From: Lantana camara
Taxonomy: Eukaryota > Streptophyta > Magnoliopsida > Lamiales > Verbenaceae
Length of the DNA stretch: 64,000 bases
Assembly: GCA_037501455.1 (NCBI GenBank)
Contig: CM074863.1
Coordinates: 62,911,501 to 62,975,500 of the forward strand
Reading direction: 5' to 3'
A model generated the notes under the pieces. That model saw only the letters and a list, made by a program, of their open reading frames with translations. It was not told the DNA's origin and ran no database searches. The stretch's first letter is position 1. The number at the start of each line of letters is the position of its first letter. Shown here one piece after another: positions 48,860-60,693 of the stretch. Position numbers and translations under genes: made by a program.

Positions 48860-51330
48860 GATGCACTTTGAGAGCCTATTGACTTTGGGCGTTTGCAAAG
48901 TGGATCTGCTATATTCTCTGCTGTTGTGACACTCTTGTTTACACATCTCTTAGGAAACACCTTTTCCTTATAAAGTGATTCGTAATCACGTGTTCAGTCT
49001 CTTGGTGAGGTCTTGGTTCTCTTCCTTGAGCAACCATCCATTTTATCATACAACATGATAAAGGAGTTGTTTCATGCTATGAACTTCATCTAACCAGTTA
49101 GATGGAGTTTCTTACCCAAACACTTAACTTAGCGTTATATAATTCGACTAAGTTCTCAACTACGATAGTCGAGTTTTGTAATGTCCGTCCTTGGAACCCC
49201 TTTCCAACACATTGCATTACCATTCTGGTAGAAGTTGTATCCTTTCAATGATTTCATAATGATCTATGTTTGATGAACGGTTACATCAAATATCCTTCTA
49301 ACAACAAGATCTTTTGGGCTCTGTAAACTAATACATATCCTCATTTCTTCTCAACTACTCTGAGGACATCCTTTACAGAAATCTAATGACCTTCTCTGGG
49401 TCATATTAGATTCGACCCACTACACTTAGTGTTGCGCCATATCAAGTCTAGTACATAACATTTCATACATTATGCACCCTTTCACTTAAAGGGATTTTGG
49501 ACATTCTAACTTTCTTAAAGTTATCTTAGGACACATACTCTTCAAAAGAGATGTTCAATTGTCCATACTAAACTCCTTTTAGTACCTTTGTTTATGCACT
49601 CTTTTGTGATAATCCTTTTATTCTCTTAGATCTATATTCCATAGATCTCAATGTCGTTAATCAAGAATAATCACAAAGATCTTTCATGTCAAATTCTTTC
49701 TTAAACAAGAATTGGTAACTTTCACGTTATCCTTGACATTCCTAATGAGGACATCGTCTTCTAAAGAACCAAAATTGACTCTTACATCACTAACTATCAT
49801 ATGTACATTTTTTAGACTTATTCGACTTCCATCTGTGTCAAACGATTTGACTATCCTATGGAATCGAATTATCTAACTCCTAGAAGCCTTTATCAATCCA
49901 CAAATTGACTTTAGGGATATGCATACCTTATGCATACTCCCACTGAATATGAGATTTATAGAAATACCTTATTTCAGTCTCTTTCAATCTCATATTGAAC
50001 AAAATAGTTCTCATATTCATTTATCATATCTCATAGTCAGAATATGAGGATGTGGTAAATGCAATCCAAATGGACTTTTGCATTTCAACTGTCAAGAAGG
50101 TTGTAATGCTTTCATTCACTCGAAGCTACACGAGCTTGATCCTATCAGGTGGATCAACCAAGGTCAAAACTTGGTTTGAGTATATGTAATCCATAATGGA
50201 TTTCAAGGCTTGCTTACACTACTCATATTCCAAATCTGACAATATCTCCTCTTCAAATAATTCCTTGGCTATCTAGGAACGCGTTCTAAACGCGTCTTAA
50301 GAGAAGGGTTTCACACGTGTACATACTCTAAAATTTGGCTAAGTTTTATCAGATGGACTCGTTTCTTCTATATGTGGCGTAGATATTTATTCTCAAATTT
50401 CTTTGAGGTCTGCTTGCTTGCCTTTCTTCTTCTATAGGAACGATTCCTTAAGAAAGGTACATTCCTTGAGAAAAACAACCTTTGTCCAAGGGAATCGCAG
50501 AAACGATATCCTGTATTGTTGTATAAACTTGAACTCGTTTCAAGTTTATCTCCCACTATCCTCTTCACTTAAGAGGATTCCACTGGATTCTTGGACAAGA
50601 ATAATTAGGGAATTTAGTATGCCACATTGCATAGTGCAACTAATGGACTGATTTTGGAAGGCACTAAATTCAAAATCTATAATTGCATATTCTAGGAGTT
50701 TATTCCTAGAATGATTACAAGTCAGCAAAGCTTACTATGGAATGGACCATATCCTATTAGGTTTCATTCCCTCATTCGGAAACACTAAGGTGTTCTCGAA
50801 TTAGTTTACTGAGAGATAATCCTATTATCTCTAAGATGACTAAGGAATTAGTTGCCAAGATATTGGCTATCTCGATCATATCGATTTACCTATAACTTAT
50901 GACTACTTCGGTTCCTAACCTCATTTTGAAATTCTAAGAATTTCATATAAGTTTCGAATTTGTACTTCAACAAGTATATTAATTCATAATGATTAAACTG
51001 ACGATGGTATCTAGTGCTTACATTAAGCATCTTACACTCATCAGCATGAATCGAAATCCACTATAATTTTGGAACGTTCCACGTTTCACCTAAACAATGT
51101 TCCGGGAACGTTTCCCTTTGAGATAGGATTCATAGGAAGTTAACTCTCCAGGTTCATTTTCGTGAAATGATCCTAAGATGTCTAACTTGCTAATCCTTTT
51201 AAGTCTCAACGTTCCAAAGTAATTCGAAGCTTTGTCATCTCACTTACTTTTGTTATCTCGTATGTTCAGAACATTAGTGCTTTGAGTCTTTGCACAACAA
51301 ATTATGCAGAATCAACTCAAGACTTGTGAA
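48860..51330 (-). pseudogene. Copia D pol remnant (integrase, RT, RNase H)
   Basis: The landmarks on the - strand come in the expected order. The post-integrase segment GYRFCDSLGQRLFFSRNV lies near 50540-50450. The start of RT, QALKSIMDYIYSNQVLTLVD, is near 50215-50130. The RNase H tail TTAENIADPLCKRP is near 48940-48885. Between them stops and frameshifts occur every 50-70 codons, so no motif such as YVDD is readable. This is an old, inactive gene. Its decay contrasts with the well-kept LTR pair, so the copy may have been defective when it inserted. Confidence 0.8.
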
Positions 51331-51369
51331 TTCTATTCCTAGTAGAATTACTAAACGAGGTAACATTTC

Positions 51370-52200
51370 AGAGTATTCATACTCTTTGCAGTTCCCTTTC
51401 AAAGTCCTTATTTGCTACCATAGAAGCAACGTCCAATTTGATCTCTAGTATCTTTTGGGTTTACCCCTTACATGCCCCTCCATTGGGCTCTTAAGGGTTT
51501 CTTCTTCTTTAGGCCTTCAAGCCTTTAACTTAGTGAGTTTAGAAGAAGAATTAACCATCATAACTTTTAGTCCTTCTTAAGGATGCTCTCAACCATTATC
51601 AGCTAAATGATCAAATATGCTACAATGGCATCATTTTAGTTGAGCATGAAGGGTTTAAATGATGGTGGAAGCAATGTAAGTAATCAGTGCATTGAGAACT
51701 CTTTTCTCAGTTGACGATCGAGACCACAAGATCTTCAAATAAGATCTTTAGACCTTGTTCGTGTGCACTTGTTTCCTCATTTGGAATATTGAATAATTGC
51801 ATAATGTTATACCTTGTAACATTTTATGAGGTGGTTCAATCACTCATAAGTGGTTTTGAAAAATCGATTCACCTCAAGTTGCTTCTCTTTTGGCCCGGGT
51901 CCAATTTTCAAATAAATGAAAATCTCGCCTTATAGAGAACAATTTCTCTTTTCGGATTCTAAAATGAATTTTAGGATGCGAAGCCATTTTAGAGTTAGTT
52001 AGGACTTAGTCAACTTGTTTGACTTAAGGATGGATACGAATGGGTTTGCATTTCATATTGTAGAGAATCACAGAACTACAACCTAAATGCTAAGCAGAGA
52101 AAATGTGAGCATGTTGAATTATAACGATATACAAAAGATAAGGTCTTTAATCTAATGTAGCTCCCACTGTTTTTCAAAGATCTATAATTCCCAAAGATCT
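51370..52200 (-). pseudogene. Copia D gag remnant
   Basis: Near 51430-51370 the - strand reads CFYGSK, a frame change, then GNCKEYE, which is the decayed CX2CX4HX4C zinc knuckle of copia gag. Upstream to about 52200 no frame is long enough to show the core domain. The left boundary is uncertain. Confidence 0.5.
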
Positions 52201-52253
52201 AAGCGGAACGCGTTTCCCATTGGGTACTACGATCCTAAGCATTTTACCTCGAA

Positions 52254-52574
52254 CCCACGACTCGCGGACATTCTAAGTAAAACCCTAGGTAGATACAACT
52301 TACCAATTCTAACACCTTTAGAACTCTTAGTAATTGTTTTGCATCACCTATCTTTCAATATGGACCCACGACTCGTGCGACATCCATATTTACTTAGGCG
52401 TTAAGCTAGACCCATCAATCATAAGATCATGATCAAAACTTAGTTCAAACGACCCACGACTCGCGGACATCGCCCTAGCCAAAATTAACCACGAAATATT
52501 GATCATTTAAAATGATCAATTAGGTAACTAAGAACTAATAAGCTCCACTAGCTATCCCACGACTCGCGCACAAT
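52254..52574 (-). repeat. Four spaced copies of CCCACGACTCGCGGACAT
   Basis: The copies are at 52254-52271, 52365-52383, 52453-52470 and 52556-52574, about 90-110 bp apart. On the - strand the core CGCGA-G-TCGTG (or CACGA-G-TCGTG) can form a 5-bp stem. They lie in the leader or gag-start region of copia D. Confidence 0.75.
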
Positions 52575-53744
52575 AACTAGCTTTACTTACTAAACTTAAA
52601 ACCTATTGATGGAATGCTAGGAATTTAATTCAAAATTTGCATCTCGAATTAAATACCTATTATTCGAAATGAGCTTAATATTTAATGGGAATTTTTGAAT
52701 CAGCCGAAGAGTTGTTCGGTTTGACCTCACCAACATATATGTTATCCAATTTTATTAGTCTTGATTAATGCAAGTACAACTTAAATGCATTTCAAACAAG
52801 CACATAAACAGATAACATGTCCTAGCATGATACTAACATGAGATGATCATGGGTTCTACCTATCTTATGCGTGATATGTGGGAGCCACTCCACAATCACA
52901 AGTTCTAACATACATGCCACATAAACAGTTTAAATCACATAAGGGAAAGCGGTAACAAAATACGAGCCCTATCTCTATTACATTTTACAATTGAGATTCC
53001 CCTCCCTAACATTTTGAGGGGTCTTCACTTATGGGCTCCTTGTTACTTGAATGTGGTCCATCTTACTCCATGGGTGTATTGTCTCCAAAATGAAAATAAA
53101 ACCTCACCACCTATTCTACTCTCAAATTACAATAAAAGGAAAAAGACATAAAGTAATAAGGCTCAATCTTCGTATTGGCCTTAGACAATTACACGGGGCA
53201 TACCCCGACCTCAAAACAGTAATATGGAAAGCCACAAAATAAATCACATAACAGTACGCACATAAGTGAGGCTCCGACCTCAATTGAAAAACGCAACTAT
53301 AGGGCTCCAATCTCAATTTAAACCATCCATGTGCATAAATTAAAACCATACATAAGTCTAAACCCATGATCACCTAACATGCATAAATTGCAAGAATTTA
53401 AATTTAACCAATAAATTAAAATTCTCGCTTTAAGCTCTAATAGCTTAAAACACGACTTAGATACAATTCTTGTTCAAGAGCCTTTTCTATAAAACCCGAA
53501 AAACTATAAACTAATAAAAAATCCCATTAATTTCTGAAAATTAATGATTTTTATTCTTTCAATATTTTCAGAAAATAAAGTTTGTAAACTTCCCAAAATT
53601 TAAATCGATTTTAATTTCTCAAAATCCCAATTTAATCAAAATTTTAAAATTAATTTTATTTTAATAAAACTGATTTCAAAAGATAAAATTAAAATAAAAT
53701 TAAATCGGGATTTTTAAGGACCAAAAACACGAAATACGAAAACA

Positions 53745-54384
53745 TGCCTGAAACCACCCGTTCAAGGGGCACCGCCGCGTGGCAGCATGCGCGCGCGCAT
53801 CGCGCACAGTGTGCGGCAGTTGCCGCCCGCGCTACTGCCGCACGCTGTGCTCGCGCTGGACGTGTGCAGGCGGGCGGTCTTGGCCAGGCGCTCGCGTGGT
53901 TGCGGGAGGTGCTAGGCGGGATGTCCTGCGCGGCTGCAGGACGTGTGGGCGGTGACTCCCGTGCGGTTGGGGGAGCCTCGTGCGGGCAGTCCCGCACGGT
54001 CGTGGGACAAGTGGGCGGCGGCGATTGGCGAGGCCTCGCGTGCTACGCCTTAGCACGCGCGAGCCTTGCCTCTTTCGTTCGCAACGCGATTTCGTTTTTC
54101 GTATCTCAAGTTTCTCACAGCGTGCGACAGTTGCCACCCGCGTTACTGCCGCACGCTGTGCGCGCGCTGGACGTGTGCGGGCGGGCGGTCTTGGCCAGGC
54201 TCTCGCGCGGTTGCGGGAGGTGCTAGGCGGGATGTCCCGCGCGGTTGCGGGAGCCTCGTGCGGGCAGTCCTGCACGGTCGCCGGTGGCGATTGGCGAGGC
54301 CTCGTGTGCTACGCCTTAGCACGCGCGAGCCTTACCTCTTTCGTTCGCAACGCGATTTAGTGTTTCGTATCTCAAGTTTCACAG
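53745..54384 (-). repeat. GC-rich, strongly self-complementary tandem duplication in the copia D leader
   Basis: Copy 1 is 53805-54115 (311 bp) and copy 2 is 54116 to about 54384; copy 2 lacks an internal stretch of about 40 bp. Each copy has a 16-bp stem, CACAGTGTGCGGCAGT with ACTGCCGCACGCTGTG (one mismatch), a GTGCGGG/CCCGCAC stem, and a GCGTGCTA/TAGCACGC stem. GC content is far above the AT-rich neighbours. It lies about 230-870 nt downstream of the primer site on the - strand. Open frames here are a by-product of GC content. Confidence 0.85.
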
Positions 54385-54611
54385 AACCAATTCAATCCAA
54401 AATTCAAAATTACGATTTCAACAGATTTCAACTAAAACATCTTTTCAAAAACAGATTTAAGAAAACAGTTTTCAGAAATTGAAGAAAAATGGCAGTTTCG
54501 TAATTCAGGCTTTCTAAAAGAACTCATGAATACCTAATTCGCATCTAAGCCTAAGAATTTCTACCAAATTCAGAATAATTGAGACGAATCAGAAACACGA
54601 TTAACGAGGTG

Positions 54612-54626
54612 GCTCTGATACCACTT
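54612..54626 (-). promoter_or_regulatory. Primer-binding site (tRNA-iMet) of copia D
   Basis: GGCTCTGATACCACT on the + strand is AGTGGTATCAGAGCC on the - strand, directly after the 5' LTR. Confidence 0.93.
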
Positions 54627-56878
54627 GTTGGAAAACAGGAATCAGAAAAGCAGCGCAAATTTAAAAATTTTTCCAACAAAAAGATCTTAGACTCGCAATC
54701 GTGAATCCAAATACGTAGAGATCAAGAAACTCACTTAGGTAGTAGCTTTCTTGACACGTTTTGAGCCACCCTCAAACGCGCTTCATGCGGTAATGGCAAC
54801 CCGTCCCTCGAAATCTCTTTCTACTTCAGAATCCATTGTAGGGATAACAATCCATACCAACCTGGATTCAAAACATGTTAGGGAAGTTCTTAACGATATA
54901 ACATAAAGAAAGAAACATGAAACGAGAAAGGCATGATTGAAACTCCCTTTGAAAACAAGTTTTGCCAAAGTAGAAATCTGCCAGCCATAAAACCCTCGTG
55001 AAAAAATTCATCCTTTAGGATATGGACGAACTGTTTTCGCCATCTTCTTTGGTTCGATTTTTTCACTCGTTTTATGTTGGGTTCAGAATCGTTTCATCAT
55101 CCCTTCTGGTCGTTTTGCTTGATCCCCACTCCTTGGTAAAGCTCGAATCTTTAAAACTTCTAACTTGAAGCTCTCTAGAGATAGTCAACCACCTTGGCTA
55201 CAATCTAACTAGTAAGGATGCTAGTTCTCTAGTTAGTGTTTAGGCTTAGCCTAGGGTTTATTTGATCTTGGAGAAAGGATGGTGTTCAACACATGAACCA
55301 AAAGAATTGTCAATTACTCTCTAAGGGGAGCATGAGCTTCCCTATATATAGGAAAGGGAGGGGTGGCCGAAAATCCTAGTCCTTATGGACTAAGGATTTT
55401 GGTCCCTCTCTCCTATTACTTGATCATAAAGTAATTTTGATTTTGACTTTGAATTCAAATTCAAATCAAATTTTAAGAGAGCTAAAATATCCAAACCCTT
55501 TTGGATATTATTATACTTTATTTATTATTAAATAAATAACTTATTTTATCTAATTAATTAACTAGATTATTTTTCTCCAAAATTAGACTTTCTTTTTAAT
55601 TCAAAATTAAACTAAAGTCTATTAAATAATTAATAAATTAATTATTTAATATTTAATCAAATAAACACGTGTGGCACACGTGTCCCAATGACACGTGTCC
55701 AGTCACGTGACCCACACGTGTGGTTTCACACGTGTGGGACCCTCAAGGCCCGATTAACTCGTTTGATCATTTTAAAGCCCCAACTCATGTAACCAAGTTG
55801 TTGTGTGTGACCCTCTAGGTTCTCAATTCAATTAGCAGTGACCCTAATTAATTAATCAATCCACAGATTAAACGACCATAGTCTAGCAACAGGTGTTTAA
55901 CCCCTAGCTGAATTGGAATGTTCGGATTCGATAGAACCTTTAAGTCATTGATTCATGTGAGATACAATCCTCCTACTTACTATCTCTCTACCAAGATCTA
56001 GGGTAAGGGAATATTTAGAACCCTAATAATTTGGTCTTAAAGCTAAGTGCATTTCATATCCATTTGATGTCAATCCAAGAAACCCTTTTCTTGATGTCTT
56101 GATCTACTGCCATGGCCAAGGACTCCATATGGCATATGAATGACTTACAAAATAAGAGATCACCTTGCAAACGAAAGTGTAGGTCCTTTCTTGATTCTCA
56201 TTCACTTTCATGAGTCACTTATGCAGCCCCAACATAAGCCTTGAATCAGTTGTCTAAGGCGACACCCTTTAAAGCTTATACCTAAGACTACAGAGTTAAC
56301 TCATAAAGTGACATGGAACCTCAAGTCTAAGGATCAATTAATCACATCAATGACTCGTGAGATATTTCCTAATCTGGAAGTTTCCATTTCCTGAAATAGA
56401 AACTTCCTTTCCCATTTAGGAATCTTCTCACACGAGGCACCTCAGTGAACTTACTTATTAAAGTAAGTACCCTCATGTATCACGCAGGTATCAACTATAC
56501 ACTTTGCACCTACATGAAACAAGGTGGTCCTTCTTAAGGGCGTGATCCCACAAGCAATCCTTAGAGGAGTCAGGTTGACACTCCCACTGTCTGTAGGACT
56601 CATCGGCTTGGAGTATTTTACTAATCATGACTTATGTGATATAGGGCTCGTTCCATGAACCATTTCACCTAATTGGTAGAGTCCTAAAGTCATCAGGATT
56701 AGGGGAGTTCTCATACATGCGCACATAATGGAAACACACAAAACACGTATTGGCATATAAAGAAGTGTTTGCCAATGATGATTAATCAATCGTATATTAT
56801 TCAAAGATTGTCTGTGATATAAGAAAAGTCCCAAAGCAGATTACGTCGAATCGACTTTCTAGGGTACTATTCCTAACA
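54627..56878 (-). repeat. 5' LTR of copia D (2252 bp)
   Basis: TGTTGGAAAACAGG (54627) to ACTATTCCTAACA (56878) on the + strand. TATATATA is at 55343-55350 and the G-box cluster upstream of it. The segment ATCAAGAAACTCAC at about 54721 is the undisturbed equivalent of the LARD target site. Confidence 0.93.
55666..55734. promoter_or_regulatory. Six G-boxes in 69 bp, right LTR of copia D
   Basis: CACGTG at 55666, 55677, 55692, 55704, 55715 and 55729, spaced 11-15 bp, about 320 bp upstream of the TATA box on the - strand. The palindromic G-box is the classical site of plant bZIP and bHLH factors, including ABA and light regulators. Confidence 0.85.
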
Positions 56879-57694
56879 GCATGTGTATATGGGTGTCGGG
56901 GTCCTAATGGATCTCGATACCAACTTTGTAAATGTTTTAAGGAGTAAAGGATGGATATGGCCTAACTTGCGGGCAATTTTGGTTTTAAAGTCTGGTTCAT
57001 ATTTTTGGAAAATATCCCGTATCCTGTTCCCCGTTTATAATTATATATGAACCAGAACCTCTGATGTGTGAGCTTGTGTGTGCTTGTTGAAAATTCTGTT
57101 TCAAGATAAAAGAGTTTTCTTTTCGGTTGGAAGAAAGTTGCTAAGATATTCTTTCAAAACCCCTCTTGAAGCTATTCTTTCTTATTACAAATTATCTCAC
57201 TTAGTCCCTTTATTAACCTCTACCCTATTTTCTGATCTCATGGTTTCAGGTAGGCAACCCGGCGCTTCCTAGTGGTATCTTGAAGCTGTAGGAAGCCTTT
57301 TGTTAAGTCAGGATTGTTAGTTACTCTTCTTTTGTCCTGCGTAGTCGTGGTTACCTCTACCTTCATGTTGCAGGTTTTACTGTGAGACTTGTTCAGGTTA
57401 CGACCTGAAACACTTGGACTCAGTTTATTATGTTCCTTTGTTTTCCCTATCGGACTAATGTTTTATGTTATTATATGACTACTTGTTTCTGTGTTTATGC
57501 ATGTACTATTGTGTTGCATTTATGTTTTCAAAAGTTTTAAATTATTCTGAAATTTCGCTTCTTTGGCAACACTGGGTACTCTGATCTCTGCTATGTTCTG
57601 TCCGTTCGCCGAATTATCTTTCGAGTGATAAGGCTTCCTAGTTACTTGGGTGATACAATGGTGCGGGGTTGTGGCGTTGGGGTGCTACATCCAC

Positions 57695-58800
57695 TCTCGA
57701 GCCTCAAGACGACGGCCACAAGCCTCCCAGCGAGGGAGCAAAGCAAGAGGTCAAGAACCCAACCTCCTCGTGGCTGTGCAAGACCAGCTGCAGGGGTTGC
57801 AAGATATAGTGGGATAGCTCTCTCTAGAGCGGTCTCAAGTCCCCCATGCAGGGGATGAATGAGCCAAGGTCAGAGACGATCGTCGCCACGCACGGCAACA
57901 ACAAGTTCCTCATCACCAGGAATAAGATGAAAACTATGAGAGTTACGACCACCATCCGCTCGCGAGAGGTTCTCCCCTCGTGGAGGAAGTTCTAATGGCC
58001 CAAGCAGGCAAGGGCAAAGTTCCCACCTCCATCAACCGCTATGATGGAACCATTGACCCAGCGGAGTAACTAGATTATTTCCTGCATTTAATGAATTTGT
58101 ACGAGCATTCCAACCATTATTGGGCTAATGTCTTTGTTACTTCCCTTGTGGGAATGGCTTAGGAGTGGTACAAGATTTCAACTCATTGAAGACACTTGTC
58201 ACCACACCCACTGCTCTATACAACTTGGTCCAAGGCGAGCATGAATCCCTTCGATCTTTTTTTGCTTGTTTCAATAAGGAGGTGCTCTTGGTGTAAAGGC
58301 CCTCAATGGATTTTTCGATACATGTACTTTTCAAGGATTGCAATCACAAAGAGTACGTGAGCAAGAAGTTTGAAGATTCTATCGTGAAGAAGCGCCCCTC
58401 GTCCCTCATGGCCATGAGAGAGATTATCGAGCCCTACTTTGCGCTTGAAGACATGTATGGGTCGAATGCTCCCAGGTATGCTGGGCCCCTTAAGAGCGAA
58501 CGGGGGCGAGAAGAGCCTGACAGAGAACATTGCAAATCACCGCCTCCCCCCAGGAAGGCTCGAGCGCGTTCCTATAAACAGGCGCAATTCACAGGTCTAT
58601 GCTCTGTCAGACAAAAAGCTCTTCAAGAGGCCCCAAAAGATGAAGGATACAGAGGCGTTAAGGTGCCCGAACAAATGTTGCGCCTTGCACAAATAAAAGG
58701 GGCATGACACAGATGAATGCTGCCAGTTGGAAGCTGAAATTCAAAGGCTCATTGCGGGGGGACACTTGAAAGAATTTGTGAAGATGTTGGAGCGTTATGA
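57695..58800 (+). pseudogene. Tat gag, main part with zinc knuckle, broken
   Basis: Resumes right after L3. Recognisable pieces are KVPTSINRYDGTIDPAE (about 58015), the capsid-like core with WANVFVTSLVGMA (about 58120), a longer open stretch at 58306-58707, and then CCALHK-stop-KGHDTDECC (about 58674-58730), which is the Tat-type CX2C...H...C knuckle. GGHLKEFVKMLERYDERCNK and a basic Arg/Ser-rich tail follow to about 58880. At least three stops and several frame changes. In life it would form the particle and bind RNA. Confidence 0.8.
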
Positions 58801-59119
58801 TGAGCGTTGTAACAAGCGTTCAAGGGAAAGGAGGAAGAGCCCGTCGCGCTCAAGGAGTCCACGTGGGCCAAGTCCCCCATAGTGCAGCCACCACTGCAAG
58901 CAAAAGGTGTGAGAACAAGAGAACGCCCCCTTCGCGGTCATCAACATGATCGCTGGTGGATCCTCTGGGGGAGATTCTAGTACTTTCCGCCGTCGATATG
59001 TTAGGAGCTACGATCAACGCCCCTCGGTGCCCAAGTAAATCTATGCTATCAAGGAAACTAGCGACCACCATTCCAGGGAGAATGAGGCCGTTGGGCTTAG
59101 TGATAGGGACCTAGCGCAC

Positions 59120-59632
59120 ATTGTAACACCCCATGGGGTCGGTAAAACCTTTGACTGCCCTATGGTGGTTAGCCTAGATGTCCATAATCATGTTGTAAAG
59201 AGGGTTTTGGTTAATAGTGGAAGCTCTGTTAATATTTTGCCTTATACCACATTCCGAAAGATGAATATTACCAACATCCCGCTCGAACCCCTCAAAACAG
59301 CCCTCATTAGCTTCGGGGGCTCTGAGGTTGTCCCTGGAGGACAGATTCGCTTAGCCACCTCATTCGGTCACGCTCTACAACGAAAAATGCTCATGGTCAC
59401 CTATGCGGTGGTGGAAATCAAAATCCCATACAACATCATCATTGGGCGTCCAACCCTCGTAGATTTCAAGGCGATCATTTCCACTTACCTTCAGAAAATC
59501 AAGTTCCCCACCCCCGACGGGGTTGGAGAAGTTCTGTGCAACGTCCGAGAGGCGTGGGATTGCTATATGCTGTCCCCAAGAAGCCGAAAGCAGAGAAAGC
59601 ATTCCAGATTGGGTCCACCAAGAAGTCTGTAG
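59120..59632 (+). pseudogene. Tat aspartic protease, catalytic Asp replaced
   Basis: From 59162 an open frame reads MVVSLDVHNHVVKRVLVNSG and SSVNIL, ending in the flap/IIGRP region (PYNIIIGRPTLVDFKAI). The family's active site is D-[ST]-G; here it is N-S-G, so the catalytic Asp is gone. The domain otherwise has full length. It lies between gag and RT as expected, in a different frame from both. Confidence 0.85.
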
Positions 59633-59639
59633 ATTTTCC

Positions 59640-59960
59640 CAATTTGGACGAAGATGACCCCGTGTGCAAAAGGGCCAAAATGAACAAAAAGAAAAACAAA
59701 AGGAAAGATCCTGGCGCTGGGAGTAACCCCGAGGGTGCCCCGCTCGGAGCGGTCGGGGAATCCTCCTCGGAAGAAGAAGCAAACGAGGGTGAGCAAGAAA
59801 TTACCAACGACCGTCTGAATGGAAAGAAAAGGGCCCTTGAACTCCCCCGCCTTGAGGTACAGATCGAGCCCACGGAGAAATTTCTCACCATTGAGTTGGA
59901 ACCAGGAAACAAGGGTAAAACCACTCAAATTGGGTCCAATCTCTCAGGACCCTTATAGAT
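59640..59960 (+). pseudogene. Tat protease-RT linker
   Basis: Lys/Glu-rich, low-complexity segment (KRAKMNKKKNKRKDPGAGS, then an acidic SSSEEEANEGEQE) ending near IELEPGNKGKTTQIG. That last part resembles the spacer before RT in Tat elements. In frame with RT except for a stop at 59956-59958. Confidence 0.6.
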
Positions 59961-59961
59961 C

Positions 59962-60693
59962 ATGATGATAGAGTTCCTTAGAGAAAACATTGATATTTTT
60001 ACATGGAAAGCGTCTGATTTGACAGGGATTGACCCAAGCGTCATAGTCCACAGGCTCAACGTGGACCCCACCTTCAAACTAGTCAAACAGAAGAAGCGTG
60101 ATGTGCACAGTTTTCGAAAGAAGGTTATTGAAGAGGAAGTTAACAAGCTCCTCGAGGCCCAGTAAATTAAGCCCATACTGTACCCGGAATGGCTTTACAA
60201 TGTGGTACTGGTACCCAAGAGCGCTAACAAATGGCACATGTGCAATGATTTCACTGATCTCAACAAAGCCTTTCCCAAGGACCCCTACCCTTTACCCCGG
60301 ATTGATCAGCTGGTGGATTCGACCGCGGGGTGTGAGTTAATGAGCATGATAGATGCTTTTCAAGGGTATTACCAAATCTTCATGGCCTCTGAGGACCGCC
60401 CCAAGACCTCATTTGTTGTGGACATGAGAGTGTATTGTTTTCTAGTCATGCCTTTTGGGCTCAAGAATGCAGGTGCCACGTATCAATGCCTCATTAACCG
60501 GATGTTTGAGAAGGAAATAGGAGGGTCCATTGAGGTTTACGTGGATGACAAGATTGTCAAAAGCGAGTGTCAAGGCTCGCATCTAGAGGATCTCAAGCAC
60601 ACATTTGCCATTCTGCGCCAATACGGTATGAAGTTAAATACCTCCAAGTGTACTTTCGGAGTACAAGGGGGGAAATTCTTGGGTTGGCATTGA
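59962..60693 (+). pseudogene. Tat reverse transcriptase
   Basis: IDIFTWKASDLTGIDPSV opens the domain. A stop at 60163-60165 is followed in the same frame by YPEWLYNVVLVPKSANKWHM, FTDLNKAFPKDPYPLPRID, MPFGLKNAGATYQ and the catalytic YVDD (YVDDKIVKS). The thumb reaches KFLGWH before a stop. Just downstream a 19-bp tandem duplication (60716-60734, 60735-60753) shifts the frame again into RNase H. Confidence 0.92.

Larger units (their letters stand above)
36880..56878 (-). mobile_element. Copia D, complete - strand element with nested LARD
   Basis: Read on the - strand: 5' LTR 56878-54627, primer site 54626-54612, leader with GC-rich repeats, decayed gag and pol, PPT 48820-48806, 3' LTR 48805-36880 (broken by the LARD). 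The flanks are GTATG (36875-36879) and GCATG (56879-56883), a 5-bp target duplication with one change. LTRs are about 2.25 kb each and close in sequence. The interior is 5.8 kb and has no long open frame, so the element is dead. It lies in the 3' LTR of L3. Confidence 0.9.
26126..57689 (+). mobile_element. L3: Tekay/Del-like chromovirus, internally deleted and multiply interrupted
   Basis: A perfect TCCAC duplication (26121-26125, 57690-57694) brackets the unit. The ends are TGTGACAGCCC and GGGGTGCTACA. After removing a solo LTR and copia D, the 3' LTR is about 3.37 kb. The 5' LTR retains only its first 1695 bp and is fused to the last codons of protease. The pol order RT, RNase H, integrase and chromodomain is that of a chromovirus, and the C-terminal IPLVKVLW segment fits Tekay/Del. 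It cannot move on its own: gag, most of protease and the primer site are gone. Confidence 0.9.
30974..57689 (+). repeat. 3' LTR of L3 in three pieces
   Basis: The pieces are 30974-32846, 36190-36879 and 56884-57689, separated by a solo LTR (CATCA duplication) and copia D (GTATG/GCATG). They sum to about 3.37 kb and end GGGGTGCTACA. The middle piece holds a 73-bp tandem duplication and a GC-rich module near 36660-36850. The last piece has the tail GATACAATGGTGCGGGG. The continuity of L3 across both insertions is supported by the outer TCCAC duplication. Confidence 0.88.

Noticed and set aside
53689..54482. Several overlapping open frames of 100-160 codons on both strands
   Set aside because: All lie in the GC-rich duplicated leader of copia D, are Arg/Ala-rich and overlap in several frames on both strands. 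This is a composition effect.
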